Assembly: GCA_964030785.1 (NCBI GenBank)
Contig: OZ034971.1
Coordinates: 14,397,679-14,461,678 of the forward strand
Origin: Siderastrea siderea
Lineage: Eukaryota > Cnidaria > Anthozoa > Scleractinia > Rhizangiidae
Length of the DNA stretch: 64,000 nt
Direction of reading: 5' to 3'
In this document: positions 1-11,898 of the stretch, in pieces
Numbering within the stretch: position 1 is the first letter of the stretch
Layout of the letters: every line of letters starts with the position of its first letter
Translations under genes and position numbers: made by a program
The notes under the pieces: model-generated
The model's database searches: none
What the model was told of the DNA's origin: nothing
Seen by the model: the letters and a program-made list of their open reading frames with translations, nothing else

Positions 1-15
1 CTAACATTACAAAGC

Positions 16-1011
16 TACAGTGGAACCTCTGTATGCGACCTCCTCTCGTAAGCGACCACCTTTCCATAATACCAAAACTTTCTCCATCAAAACCCTATAG
101 TTGGAACCACTCGCAGGTGACCACCTCTCGTAAGTGACCACCTCTTGTATGCAGCCACTTTTTAGGATGACATTTTGATTTTTCTACTGTTTTAACCTCT
201 GGTATTAGCGACCACTTTACATATGATCCCATCTCAACGGGTTCAAACTGAACAGAATAGCACCATACAACCCTAGTCTGTTGATGTAATGTACTTGTGA
301 TCCTCGCTCTACGCTCAAGATACTACACTTCATTATGGGATACCTGTATATTTTGCATGGATATAAGAGAATTAACCTCCAATCAAAACCAAAATTTTGA
401 CCTCCTGTTGTCTGACCTCTCATATGCAGAGATGCCAACCTCTGGAGATCTAAAATCTGGTGATTTTTTCTTTTTTGCTACCCCTCCCCCCCCAGTTAAC
501 TCACCCACCCTTCCCAAAAAATGACCCACCCCCCTCCCCCTCACGAAAAGAATTGGCAGAGCGGAAGTGGCAAATTTTTGCGGCAAACTAGGGCATTTTT
601 GTCATGGTCTTTAATTGGTCGAACATTTATCCAATCAGACTGCCGATTATAAGGCTGCAATGACGACAGCTCTCGGAAATGACTATACTGTATCAGATCG
701 AGTGAAAGATGCACAAAATTCCAAAAATGTAACCATGAACCGTGACATGAAACCAAAGTTGTTTGGATTTTGGGTAAATTTGAGCTATAATCTTACAGTC
801 TATATTGGAAAAAAGATCCGAAAAAAAAGAGACCCAAAGTTGATTTGATCTGGGAAACTGGGCCATCCGTACGGGAGACCGGGAGATTCGTCCCGTATCC
901 GGGAGACTCCCGGATAATCCGGGAGAGTTGGCATAAGTACATATGCAACCACCTCCTGTAAGTGACCAATTAGGCTTGATTGGGTGGTTGCTTACAGGAG
1001 GTTCAACTGTA
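16..1011. mobile_element. Non-autonomous DNA transposon with TA target site, interrupted by a second element
   Basis: The left end (ACAGTGGAACCTCTGTATGC from 17) is matched in inverted orientation by the right end at about 987-1010, and each end is bounded by TA, as in Tc1/mariner-like insertions. The interior carries many copies of a 'gcgaccacctc' phrase. No transposase frame is present. The element is split by the insertion at 429-939. Confidence 0.75.
429..939. mobile_element. Nested hAT-like MITE with 8-bp target-site duplication
   Basis: The octamer CATATGCA occurs at 421-428 and 940-947 and brackets an element whose ends are inverted: ATGCCAACCTCTGGAGATC near 432 and GGGAGAGTTGGCAT ending at 934. 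Removing it restores a continuous outer element. The interior has a pyrimidine/C-rich tract (478-540) and a 'ccgggaga' repeated block (860-930). An 8-bp duplication fits hAT-type transposition. No transposase is seen. Confidence 0.8.
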
Positions 1012-1225
1012 TAGCTTCAGTATTTTAACAGAAGTGAATTTCAAACCAGCAGTGTCAATAGATTTTCGTTTATACTAATGGCTTTCGAACTGAATAGATC
1101 TGGGCATGGCTTCGGAAATCTTTTCTTTTTCTTTGCTAGTAACTGAGATCCAATTATTTATGCCATTTCAATGGCTTTTCTCTGCAAAAGAAATTAGCAT
1201 TACCAAACTGCAACGATTAACTTCA

Positions 1226-1895
1226 ATTAAAACCCAACCTGGGCAATCGATAAAATCGATAATTGATAACATTCGATAACAATGGATAAAATTAGTTGAT
1301 TGTATCGGAAATCGATAAAAATCGATAAACGGATTTGTTGTGAGAAATCGATATTTATCAATTTTTCAGTCTTATCGAAAATTGTTGGTTTTATAGTAAC
1401 ATGCTTTGTGTCGAACTATGTGAGCCTAAATAATAACGGCAACCTCTATAACCAGCTCTAATATCGGGTTAAACAAAAGATTGTCGTCGCTTCCACTCAA
1501 AACGTTTTCCTTGGCGGTTGCTTAGATAGGTAAATAGCCGAGATGTCACTTTCGCAGATACTTGGGTCGATACAGCACTGTTATCCTGCCAGGTAATAAA
1601 CCACAGTTACTGAGATACAAATACAGTTTTATTCGTGAACGAAGCTACCGCAATCATTTTACTGCGATCAAATGTCTTTTAAAAACAAAATCAATGTCAG
1701 AAATTAAAGACATGTACGATCGACATCCATCGATAAAATTGATAACATCTAACACACTAGAAGAGTTGGAGTATCGATTTTTATCGATTGATCGATACAA
1801 TCAATAACATTTACATGACTGATATCGATAGGTATCGATTTATCGAACGGTTTTCCGATATCGATTTTTATCGATTGCCGACGTCGGGATTAAAA
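1226..1895. mobile_element. Inverted-repeat element full of ATCGAT motifs
   Basis: The left end (AACCTGGGCAATCGATAAAA) and right end (TTTTTATCGATTGCCGACGT) are inverted copies. Both ends and the interior (1230-1380, 1730-1870) are packed with overlapping ATCGATA/TATCGAT words. The short open frame at 1562-1807 is made of these repeats and is not a credible gene. The element lies inside the intron after the exon at 1936-2493. Confidence 0.65.
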
Positions 1896-1935
1896 TTAAT
1901 TAGGCATCTTAATTAAAATCATCACAGCAAAGTAC

Positions 1936-2493
1936 CTTGTAAACAACGTAAATACAAGTTTTTCCGCAAACACGAAGTGACTGCTTTTCAACTCTTAAAT
2001 TATTTAACCTTGCAATAAGTTTAATGGGGTCCACATATTCAATCTGACTTGATCCTAAATCAAGCCAGCTGAAATATTTGCCTTCAGGACGGCCAACCAA
2101 GTCGTCAACCAAAAATTCGCTCACAGTACGTGTAAATGGTGGCTTTAGAGCGATGAGATAACGATCAACATACTTCTTTGAGCTGCTGTGTAAATGTGGT
2201 CTTAAAATGTGTAGCAGATCAGTAGATTCGTCTGACAAAATACCACCATTCCTGCGTAGACTTCCAACGTATTCGAACGTATCTCGATCCCGTTTTACGA
2301 ACACCGAAAACAGCTCGAAGAATTCGTGGTTTGCTGCGAGTGGAACTGCAAAAAAATCCCCATAACCGGGATATAACTGTGCAACAATGTTCCCCAAAGC
2401 GTTTCTTTGATACAATTCCCTTGATTTCTCCTCCATCCGCTCACTCAAATATTGTTCAACTTCTCTGTTCCCTTCGTCTGTATCATCCGCCAT
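1936..2493 (-). CDS. Unrecognised protein, first coding exon only (gene continues beyond left edge)
   Basis: An open frame of 186 codons begins at the ATG at 2493 (MADDTDEGNREVEQYL) and ends at a good donor, AAG|GTACTT, at 1935, in phase 0. The naive frame reads only a few codons past that donor before stopping, which supports splicing. The N-terminus is acidic. The rest is a mixed helical, non-repetitive sequence with no signal peptide, membrane segment or zinc-binding pattern. I do not recognise the family. Downstream exons would lie left of position 1226 or outside the window, because 1-1895 is transposon sequence. It has the same orientation as INO80C and starts about 1.6 kb beyond the INO80C stop. 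It could also be a captured or degenerate fragment, but the long frame without low complexity argues for a real exon. Confidence 0.5.
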
Positions 2494-3340
2494 GTTTGTT
2501 ACGTTTGTTCCCAGCCTTTGTCACCTTGGGCGGTTGCGTGACAACCAATTTGGAGGAGGTGAACTGGAGGGAGAGGAGGGGAGGGGAGGGGGTGAGAGAC
2601 GGATACTCACTCCTTTACCGACCATGAGGAGGCACAAGCGGGCCTATCATATCATCTTGAGATACACCTTCCTAGCCACTGACACTTCTCGATAAAAAAT
2701 AATTTTACTTTCCTCGACGTTTTAATGGAAACTTTTCCAACACGAACAAAGGCAACTGAACGGCCAACAAAACGTTAACCACAAAAGAAGGTTGGAGAAA
2801 AAACAAAACAAAAGAACACAAAAAAGCCCTACCCCAAAAACACAGCAAAATAAAATTAATAACGGTTTGCCCGCTTGCTTTGTGGAAAAACATTGAAATT
2901 ATACTTGCCTCAGATTAGAAGCATACTTTTGCTTTCTTGGAAATTAATTAATTTGTTATTTAAATTATAACCTTGCTATTACATGAATCAACCAATGAGA
3001 AGGGAGCATCGAGATGCGATTGTGTGCAGAGTTTGGCATACTTTCAAGAAGCTCAGAATATTGCTGCATTATGGTGGGAAATGTTGGAAAACATGAAAAC
3101 TTTTCAGTGTATAAAGTTGCTTACTTACTTTCGATTTATTACTACAGACAGTAAACCGTCACCACTGCCATGCTGGTGTACCATTAACAAGACTTATTAG
3201 CTCGTTTTGTTGTGGTACACCAAAATGGCCACGTACCATTGACATTTGAATCTGTAGGTATTGGTAGCATATGTTCCATAGCTTGTCTGATGAACAGAGG
3301 GGTGCTCACATGCAGGTGAAATTCACTCATGTGTAAACTC
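2494..3340. other. Intergenic stretch between the unknown gene and INO80C
   Basis: It contains a purine-rich tract (2550-2600), presumably within or near the promoter of the minus-strand gene at 2493, and otherwise AT-rich sequence. I see no coding exon, RNA gene or clear repeat. Confidence 0.4.
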
Positions 3341-3350
3341 CCTGGTATGT

Positions 3351-3584
3351 AGACTGCAAGCAGTCTCTCTTTTGCTCAAAAATCCGTGCTGGACGAACGA
3401 CAAAGCCACGAGCGCGATATTTGAGCGGCGAGCGGCGAATCCGCGAGCCGCGAGTAGCGTGGGCGGGAGAGTGAGCGAAGAGCGCTCTCCCGCCCACGCT
3501 ACTCGCAGCTCAAATATCACACTCGCTTTCTCGTCGCTCCTCCGACAGGGTTTTTAGAGCAAAAGAGAGACTGCTCGCAGTCTA
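3351..3584. mobile_element. Foldback MITE with 10-bp target-site duplication
   Basis: CCTGGTATGT occurs at 3341-3350 and again at 3585-3594. Between them the ends are inverted (AGACTGCAAGCAGTCTCTC and GAGAGACTGCTCGCAGTCT), and the interior is a GC-rich palindrome around 'gggcgggagag'. A 9-10 bp duplication is typical of Mutator-like elements (family knowledge). Confidence 0.8.
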
Positions 3585-3719
3585 CCTGGTATGTAACTTC
3601 AGTGACTGTTGGACAGTTAGAAAGATGTTTGTTCTCACTTGAAAAGCTTTGCTTTTCCCCAAATAGAGCGTAGGTGAGGTATTAACAAAGAAACATTGAC
3701 AATTCCAGATAACTTTGTT

Positions 3720-3885
3720 GATCCCCCACCCCAAGAATGGTTCTTGGGTTGACCCCCACCCACCACCCCCAACCCCTCCAAATTTTCCAGTTTAGCTTTA
3801 TTACACCCCCTACCTCCTTGGCATTTCCAGTGACCATCCATGGGGTGAGTATAGATATTTTCTGGAACCACACATTCATGGGAAA
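3720..3885 (-). mobile_element. C-rich MITE copy (same family as 19180-19315)
   Basis: Read on the minus strand it carries 'ttccagaaaatat', then 'ggtcactggaaatgcc', then a G-rich tract. The same order of words is seen on the plus strand at 19,180-19,315. Two independent copies identify a dispersed repeat. Confidence 0.55.
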
Positions 3886-4077
3886 TGGAAGGAAGAAAGC
3901 ACTTCTCCCCCCAAGCAAGGAAGTAAATAAAAGAAAAGAGCTTCTGTAGTATGAGAAAAATAAGACAGCCATGTTTTAGAATAAACCTTTGTCACTTTAA
4001 TCTTCAATATTTACATAATTCAATTTGAATTTGTGATTATTTGTATTATTTACAAATCCAGCAAGTAAATAATAAAT

Positions 4078-5715
4078 TCATGTGGGAGCAGCTTTCCGCA
4101 ATGCCAGGTATCCACTGACAATATCCATGGGCAGACTCCGGATTGAACCAAACTCCAGAGAACTATTGTATTGTATCCCAGTTCTTGGGTCTTTGTACTT
4201 TGCCTAGGAAAAAAAAAACACCAACAACAATAAGCAAAAAAGAAAAAAAATTAATAATAATATTACAAAACTGTGAAGATAAAACGAGGGAGAGAAGAAA
4301 TATTGGCCTTAAAACAACTGTAATTTGCCGACCGTCCTCGTGCAATGTTGTGGTGTCAAGGTGGTTGTTACCAGACTACAGATTTACAACTGTTGCAGCA
4401 TAATGCATTTTGTTTAGGTAATGAGACTAGGAGTATTTACTAACCCTTACTGAATGAGACACTAATCCATGGCAAGGTTATGCATAGACTTGACATTGTT
4501 CAAAAATTCTCACCAATCAGAAATAGGCCGGTCTGAATTGTGCAGGCAACACAAATACCAGGACAATTATTAAAGACCGGTCTTGAAAGAGCAGGCTTGG
4601 ATGAGCCAGGGAATTTGAGTACAGGGTAGCAACTGTGTTTTGTGTTATTGAAAAGTTTAATTTTACTGTAAAAATCAGAGAGATTACAATGGGAAGCATT
4701 GAGAAAAAGAAGGAAAATACAAGACAGCATTTTTTTCAGAAAATCTTGCTCATTTCATCAAAAGGCATGAGTAAAAATTACTTGACAAAAGCATTCAGCA
4801 GATTGTTAGGCATTTCACAAAATTCCGGCATGAAAAAATTTAGCTTTTCAGAGGCTGACATGCCCACTTACAAATTGTTCTAGCCTTGTTCATCCAATAC
4901 TTTTAAAATCAAGTGTTTTTTTAACACTTACTGGTAAACCAGAGAGGTCAGCATATTTTTTGGCTGGTTTAAATGAAGGTGGGGCATCTACACTGCTATC
5001 TGCAGAACAGAAAAACACTTAGTTTAATTCTAGGACTTAACAGTGAAATCATGGAACTAAATGGAACTAAATGGAACTAAATGGAACTAAAAGGAACTAA
5101 AAGGGCAAGAACTAAAAGAACAGATAAGGCACATAAAATACCTCTGCAAGCACATGGAGATAGAAATAACTGGAAGTGATTTAACGGAGAAGGAACCGTT
5201 CTCCTATATTGATGCCGGAGTAGTTGAAGTTTAAAAAATTATAAGAGTGGCGATAGAAACAGGCTTTCCTTGTAACATTGTTACTATTTAAAAAAGTAAG
5301 GGGGAGAGGTGGGGGGCTCCTTTTTGAGGGGGTACTTATTTGCTATTTTGACCGAGGAGGTGGACGTCTATTTGGGGGAGGGTGCTTACTAGAGTGTGGG
5401 CACTTATTTAAGGAAAATGGTAAGCACCATGATCTACAAGAGATGGATGCCTAGAATTACGTAAATATGAATAATCTGCATCCTCTTGACTGAAAACACT
5501 ACAAAACAAAATTTCTTACATGTTGGATCATCTTGTTTCCATGGTAACCCTCTTTCTAATGCCATAATCTGTTTTAAATTTTTCCAGATCTTTTTCTTGC
5601 CAGCATTAACTCCTGAATGCTGTGTATGAAATAGGATGACAATAATAAATATTGCCAGTACTATTGCAACAATAGTAGGTGAAGAGCCATTCATGGAAAC
5701 AATTCTATTACACCC

Positions 5716-5768
<53 letters not shown>

Positions 5769-8700
5769 GTTATCGTTATCATTATCATTATCATCATTAT
5801 TATTATTATTATCGTTATTATTATTAGCCAGCTGTGGCCAATATGGTGATGACTGGGTCTAGTAATACCCATTTCTTTCTTTCTTTCTTTCTTTTTTCGT
5901 GAGCAACTCGCCCCGGACTTCAGGTTTTTACTTGGTCACACAAACTCTTGCCTTTAACTTCCCCTTTACATCACTTGGACTAGCATCTTGGGTGTTGCTA
6001 ATACTGTATTCCTTTTTTCCCTGGGGATAAGGTGGGTTATGATGGCTAGGTTAAATGGCCCAAGGGATTTTCTTGTTATTATTATGATTAAACAGTCATG
6101 TAACTTCAATCAATCCAGATAACTTGTAGAAAAACAAATAAACAAGCAAACAAATGGACTAAAAATGTGAACAGAATTAATTGAAAGATTTCCTGTAACC
6201 CCATCTTTAATTATGCATTCCAGCATATTCATTCTATCCATAATTTACAAGGAGCAATCATGAAATTATACAACTAAAGTCCGAAATATGGGGTACATTC
6301 AAGTGGTGTTGAGAATCGGTTATGATTTCATAATCGATCATCGAAAATATTGCCCCAACCAATCAAACATTGGTTATAATCGGATAAATCCTCTGTGGAA
6401 TTCTCGGTCTGCAGCCGCCATGTTGAAATTGGCGTAGGGAATGTTTAAACAAGGCAACACTTAGAGAAGACCCTGGGAATGAGCTTACGATAAGGATCGA
6501 CTGTGCATGAGGCATAATCGATTGTCGCGTCACCAAGAGCTTTTGCTTAATTATCAATTACTGGTATAATTAATGATCAGTACACCACTAGGCCAGGTAC
6601 AAGGAAATCTTGCGGAATTATTTCTAAATGTTGTTGTGTTATGAGGAAAAGACAATCAGATGCAATGTGAAAAAACTGCAAACTGCAATGGTCATTTTCC
6701 TAGTGACTTGATATCCCAACCAAACAAATCGAACATCATAGACATATTCACCAAATTACAGTCAACGCGCTTCATGCATGAACGTTCAACTTCAAATATT
6801 CATCGATTAGTTCCTTCTTCGATTTCATTTTTCGAAAAATTTAGCTATTCTTTGAAACTTGGATTCTACATTCGAAACACTATTTTAGTTATTCGAAATT
6901 TTTTTTGTAACATCGTAATAATAATTCAAACTTTCCGAACAGAACTGAAAAGTTCGTTTTTTTAGCTCAGTTTTCCGGTATGTCACGCGTGATATTTTTA
7001 TTGTTTTCAAGCCCGGCGCAAAAAATGGCGAGAACATAAAGCCGACAAAAATAACCCGTAAAGAGAAAATCGACAACAGCAATCCTTAGAAAGAAAATCC
7101 AAAGGAGTCTCTAATTGTAACAAAGGCAACTTGTTCTTTAGCTGGAGGTTTCGTGGCTTAATCGGAAACCCGCAGAAAATATAAACAACAACCACCACAA
7201 TTTTATTTTCGCCACAGTGTGTTGCGGCCGGTGTATATAGGTTTGCACATGATCAGAACATGAAAGTTTAGGTTTCTTAACTCCAAATGGCAAGAAATTT
7301 GCTTGGGGGCTTTTACGATTCTGGTAAACCTTTGCCTTCTAATGCAACGGGAACGAGTACGAACCTTTGTCTTCTAATGCAAGGAACGAAATCATTAACC
7401 TTTCAATGCTGGATTGGGGTTGTCAGATATTCCACGGAACCACGAAACATGAGAGTGCCAAAAGGAGCTGTTCGTAAAATCGTCCGACACTATTTGGTCC
7501 ACACGACGACTCAACCATTTTCTTGTGGAGGTAAAGATCCTTGATAACGGATGACATCCCTGTCAGAAGTAATTGATTAGCACTTCTTCCGAGTGCGCCA
7601 TGTGGACGATATCTGATGTTACATGTGAACTTTTGAAGAATCAATTTCATTCATCGAAAAAAATCGTCATCTTTCAATCTGTCTACAAGAATACGGTCAT
7701 CCAATTAAAGAAAGGAATGCGCACGTGAAGAATGCAATCTTCATTCCATGATCGTTCATGCGTGAACCGTGTTGACTGTAAGTTGGTTAAAAATTAAAAA
7801 ATTCAGGACACTCTGATGATGATCTTGATGGTCAAAACGTTTGGTACATTTAACATTCATTATTAAAATTTTTTTTCCTGAATTTTTAACCAAATCCAAC
7901 CTTGCAACCCAAACAAATTAAGCTTAAATTAATAAGCTTAATATACCAATACTAATACTAATTTTTTATTTCTAGAGTGCTTTATATTAAGGCTCTAAAG
8001 CACTTTACAAGAAATATACCGTAAACTGCTGCTTATAAGCCCTGGGCTTATACAACTTCGTAAGGGGTTTTGGGTGGGCTTATAAACGGAGGAGCTTATA
8101 TCCGGGGGGCTTCTAAGTGGAATAAAAAAAATAAACAGAACGTTTCAAAATGAGCCACAGCAGTGTTGATCGAAATATGTTTTTAATCAGTGGTGGTTGG
8201 ACACGGTCCGCAAAGCATGATGGGGCTATCGATCGATTCGAGCTCAGTTGCAATGAACCTTCGTACTGTGCTGATCTCGAAGAGCAAAAAAAAATCAACT
8301 ACAAGAGCTGGAAATAACAAAGATGGAAGTTTCTCCGATTCTTGTGGTCTAATTATCCTTTGTTTACATCTGAATATTTGATGTAACATTTTAACGGCTA
8401 GTTTCATGCATTGATCGATTGAACGCGTACACGTGGAGACTTCAATCCTGGGTTTATCAGGAATAGGCCTCTTTAGTATTTTACATGTGCAAACATCTCA
8501 CCATGAATAGCCACTTGGGCCATGAAGGACCTATTTCCAATCATGGAAAGTGAAAACACAGATGCCTGGCTTTCTGAGGTCTTGTAATTGCTACAGTTGT
8601 GTGAAATCGTAAGTTTTGCCCGATGGATAAGCGTCGAGTACGTGTCATGAAAAACCTTATGGATGTTCATTTTATAGCATTAACAGTCCTTTAGCTTCCA

Positions 8701-11700
8701 GGGTGTCCAAAAGCTTCCGTTTCTCAAAAATACCGTTGATGCAGGATGTAGTAATCCTGAAGGGCTTGTCTGAAATTATACTTTCACAGCTTAGGTAAAC
8801 AAGGCTGTATTAAAATATAATTGTTCAAATTGCTAGCTGTCAATATGAATTAATTAATTAATTTGTTTTGCTTTTGAAAGTAACTGATGCTGACAAAGTT
8901 AGTCTGTGATTGAACGAGAATTCCACTTTCTTTTGCAGTGGACATGAAGATCTGTCTTTAGAAAAAATTTAACAAGGCTCTGTTCAGCCTGTAGAATGTG
9001 TGACAATACTATATACAGTACACCCATATTTTTTCTCTCAGCTACTTCAATGAAAGCATTGACTCATTTACCCACAAGGACCTCAAGCAGAAAATGGTTT
9101 TTTTACCCTTAATACAGGGTTGTTGGGGGCTTTGCACTGATTATCACGACAAAATTATCGAGGTCACAGAGAACCTGTTTAGCTTGGATCCTTTTAAAAC
9201 TAGTATCAGGCACATTAGAGCAATACATCCAATGTCATTTCTACAAATCTGTCGATTCTTTCAATGAGTAAAGTGATATTTTTATAATTATTAGAATGCT
9301 GTCCCAACTACAGAGCAAACTCTAACTAAATAATACCTTTGAGCATTTACCCCTTGCAAACAATGGCCCAGTCCTTCGTTTGTTTACTTCAGACCTCTAC
9401 CTTGTTGAAAAGTCAATGGTGGATCCAGAGAAGGGGCCAAGGGTATCCCCCCTTTTTGTTCAAAAGAAAATAAGGCTGCATAAAACAGTCTAACAGACAG
9501 TAATATACATGAAAAGAAAAAACAGTTATGGAGTTATACATTTACTCCAGACTACAATGAAGCAGAGTGCAGATTAGCTTGTGTACAACAGCATACTCCA
9601 CTCAGAAAGCATCTGATTTTTTTTTTTGTCGATTTACTTATAGTCAGAATATAGTACAGAATAATACCAAGATATAACTCCACAAAAATTTTGTATTTTG
9701 TTGTCTCCCCTCACCCACCATTAAACTTGGACCCCACCCTCCGTGAAAGGCTGGACTCACCACTGGGCACCAAGTCTGCCTGTTAAGTCGAGTAACAAAA
9801 ACTTAAGGGGTGTTTACATAATACAGGTTTGAGTTTCATTCCCTCTTATGGCTCTGTGTAACTTTGTTTAAATGATACCAGCACAAGATTTCATACCATT
9901 ACGAGTCATACCAGTGCCAGTTTATTCTGGTTGTTGTACCAGATCAAGATTTTCGATCCGGTGCAAAAACTTGTACCATAATCATGTAAACACTGTAAGA
10001 CCACTAATTTTGGTGTGAAATCTGTCTCCTGGAAGACAATTCAGTAGAAAACAAATAAGGATTGATATCAATGTAAAAATTGATGAAGAAAGCGAAAGTT
10101 GCGAGTTCCATTAGAAAAGGGATATTTAATCAATTCCCAGTTCTCAACCCTTTTATGGGTGTCAATAGCTCCAATTGTTATTAATAACAACTCAACTGAC
10201 CAACTGAAAGGGATGTTCAATCAATAATTCACAATTCTCCCTCAATAGCTCTAGATCTCAATTTTTTGATATCTCAAACAATTTTAGGTTTCTCTTGCAT
10301 GTTTAAGATAGCACCGTGAATTTCCAATCTGAGTTACTGATCAATACTGAATTTTTGTTAACTTTCTCAATGGTTCACTGCACAGAGGTTGTGTGATGTG
10401 ACTATATATTAAGACCCTAAAGCCCAAATACTTTTGATCATTTCAGCAAACAAAATGTGATTCTTGAAAGTTTGTTCTATACAGGGTAACAGAGCAGACT
10501 GAAGAAACCATTTTGCCTCTTAACCTAAAGGCAACAAAACAAAGAAGGGAAAACACTCGATTGGGATGCCACACCACTCTGCTGATACTTGTCATAATTA
10601 AAATAAGACGATCACTCAAGTTAATATTTTGCGGGTAATTTTCACATCTCGCAGCGTGAGAGTAATATTGGAGAGAAAATTTGACAACTTAAACAACGCA
10701 TAATTCTCAAACTAGAGGGGCGCTATCGGGCGCTATATGATTTTATAAAAGCAAATTTATCCATCTTGATCTTGGTGTAAAATAAACGGTTTTACATTTT
10801 TGGGTTAGCCTACAAATTCTCAAAGTGTACGACCTACTCAAATATCATGAAAGCATACGTTGCTCGATCCACCTACAACGAAATTGTGCTCAAACTTGAC
10901 TTACAAAAGATGATCAGATCCAAAAATCTCAAGACATCTAGATACACACCAATCCTAATTATTCTTGTTAAATGTAAGTGGCACTGGGGACAGATAGCAC
11001 ATTAAAATGACAAGAAGTGAAGCTCGCATTCCCGTCAAAGGCCGCCATGTTGATTTCTCGTCCTGGTTAAGAGACTGCTAGTGATTGGCTAATATAATGA
11101 TCCACTATGCCTTTCGGACCGTGTCCAACCACCACTGGTTTTCAATCTACCAGTTTTTAATTAACCTTTGATATGTCCAAGGAAAACTAGAGGGGGGCTT
11201 ATAATAACCGGATGTATTTTTTTAGTTTACAAGTAGATGGGCCTATAACTGGGGGGGGGGGGGGTCTTATAAGCGGCAGTTAACAGTAAACTATAAACTG
11301 ATTAAAAGCGAGCAAAAACTTTGCTAGAAATCGATAATTTATCTTGTCATGACAATAATAAATACTAAGGTTATGTACTGGGCACAATGTTGTATTGGGT
11401 GATGTTGGATGTCAAGCTAAAGATGCAGTTCAAGGAAGATAAACGAGGCTCAACTTACTTCGAAATTACTATCCTTAAAGACGAATTGTCCCTTAGGATT
11501 CACGCTCGCCTCACTCACTACACTGTACGAAGAAGGACTGCTTCGACTGCTAGAATTCGACTCGACTTCATCCGCTACACAGGGCTAAAAAGAAACAAAC
11601 TGCTCAATAAAAGCAAAGCAAAACACTTAAAAAATGAATTAGCTTACGGTTAATGGTCTTTTTCGTTTACTTGGAACAGAGCAAGACGCCGAAGCAGGGC

Positions 11701-11740
11701 TTTGAGAGCGTTTCGATTTTTTGCTTCTGCTCGTCGCCAT
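4078..11740 (-). CDS. INO80C: INO80 complex subunit C (YL1-C domain; IES6 homologue)
   Basis: This subunit of the INO80 ATP-dependent nucleosome remodeller (yeast Ies6) acts in the nucleus in histone exchange, transcription and repair. The five coding exons are 11671-11740, 11459-11574, 5520-5619, 4932-4999 and 4078-4203. Splice phases agree throughout and give 159 residues (human about 192). The N-terminus is Ser/Lys rich with a basic stretch. Residues 70-95 read AGKKKIWKNLKQIMALERG. Residues 96-150 form the YL1-C core, with SSVDAPPSFKPAKKY, then DPRTGIQY and SLPMDIVSGYLALRKA before the stop. The exon 1 donor was taken as CCAA|GTAAAC because the stronger-looking GTAAGC 21 bases later gives the wrong phase. 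Intron 2 is swollen by two DNA elements (6751-7786, 8019-11286). It starts 158 bp from CCDC148, in opposite orientation. Confidence 0.93.
5051..5100. repeat. Five-copy 10-bp tandem repeat (ATGGAACTAA)
   Basis: ATGGAACTAA is repeated four times exactly and once with one change, inside an INO80C intron. Confidence 0.9.
5716..5826. repeat. ATT/ATC-type microsatellite
   Basis: An imperfect trinucleotide/hexanucleotide array (tta, atc, atcgtt). The Tyr/His-rich open frame across it is an artefact of the repeat. Confidence 0.95.
5846..5935 (+). repeat. Dispersed repeat fragment (also at 58150-58235)
   Basis: The phrase GGGTCTAGTAATACCC is followed by a T-rich tract, here (TTTC)n, and then a 'gcaactcgccccggactt' segment. 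The same order recurs at 58,150-58,235 ('gggtctagtaatacccg', T-run, 'tcacttgccccagacct'). Confidence 0.6.
6751..7786. mobile_element. About 1-kb non-autonomous DNA element in INO80C intron 2
   Basis: The left end CCAAATTACAGTCAACGCGC and following 'ttcatgcatgaacgtt' are matched in inverse at 7740-7786 ('atcgttcatgcgtgaaccgtgttgactgtaagttgg'). No transposase frame is visible. Directly to its right, 7785-7890 is a separate hairpin with 'ggttaaaaatt' and 'aatttttaacc' ends. Confidence 0.7.
8019..11286. mobile_element. 3.3-kb DNA element with long terminal inverted repeats, TA target site
   Basis: The left terminus (CCGTAAACTGCTGCTTATAA after TA at 8017) matches in inverse the right terminus (TTATAAGCGGCAGTTAACAG before TA at 11287). 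The inverted homology resumes further in: TGGTGGTTGGACACGGTCCG near 8193 is found inverted near 11118-11140. So the terminal repeats reach roughly 200 bp, with gaps. No long open frame lies inside, so it is a gutted or non-autonomous copy. A truncated relative lies at 35863-35930. Confidence 0.72.
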
Positions 11741-11898
11741 CTTGGATGGCACAGAAACGAGGTTTGATGCTTCAAAACGAGGTTAAGGTAGAATTTTAAA
11801 ATGGCGCCTGGTTGAAGGAGTTGTTGATGTTTTTTCGTCAGTTGCCAACGAGTTGTTACTGAAAAATACAATGATGTAGTTCAGTTTCTTTTGCTTGA
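11736..11898. promoter_or_regulatory. Bidirectional INO80C/CCDC148 promoter with two YY1-like motifs
   Basis: Only 158 bp separate the INO80C start codon (11740, minus) from the CCDC148 start codon (11899, plus). On the minus strand the INO80C ATG sits inside CCAAGATGGCG, the AAGATGGCG consensus bound by YY1. A second related word, AAAATGGCGCC, lies at 11798-11808 on the plus strand. Its ATG would open a four-codon upstream frame (M-A-P-G-stop) ahead of CCDC148. No TATA box is seen. YY1 binding is inferred from the motif. Confidence 0.65.

Noticed and set aside
1562..1807. 81-codon open frame
   Set aside because: It lies wholly within the ATCGAT-rich transposon and is built partly of its repeats; no protein-like conservation.
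5636..5827. Open frame rich in Tyr and His
   Set aside because: It is the translation of the ATT/ATC microsatellite at 5716-5826.
11650..11670. Use of the GTAAGC donor at 11649 for INO80C exon 1
   Set aside because: It leaves phase 0, which would put exon 2 (needing one preceding base) out of frame; the GTAAAC donor at 11670 fits.
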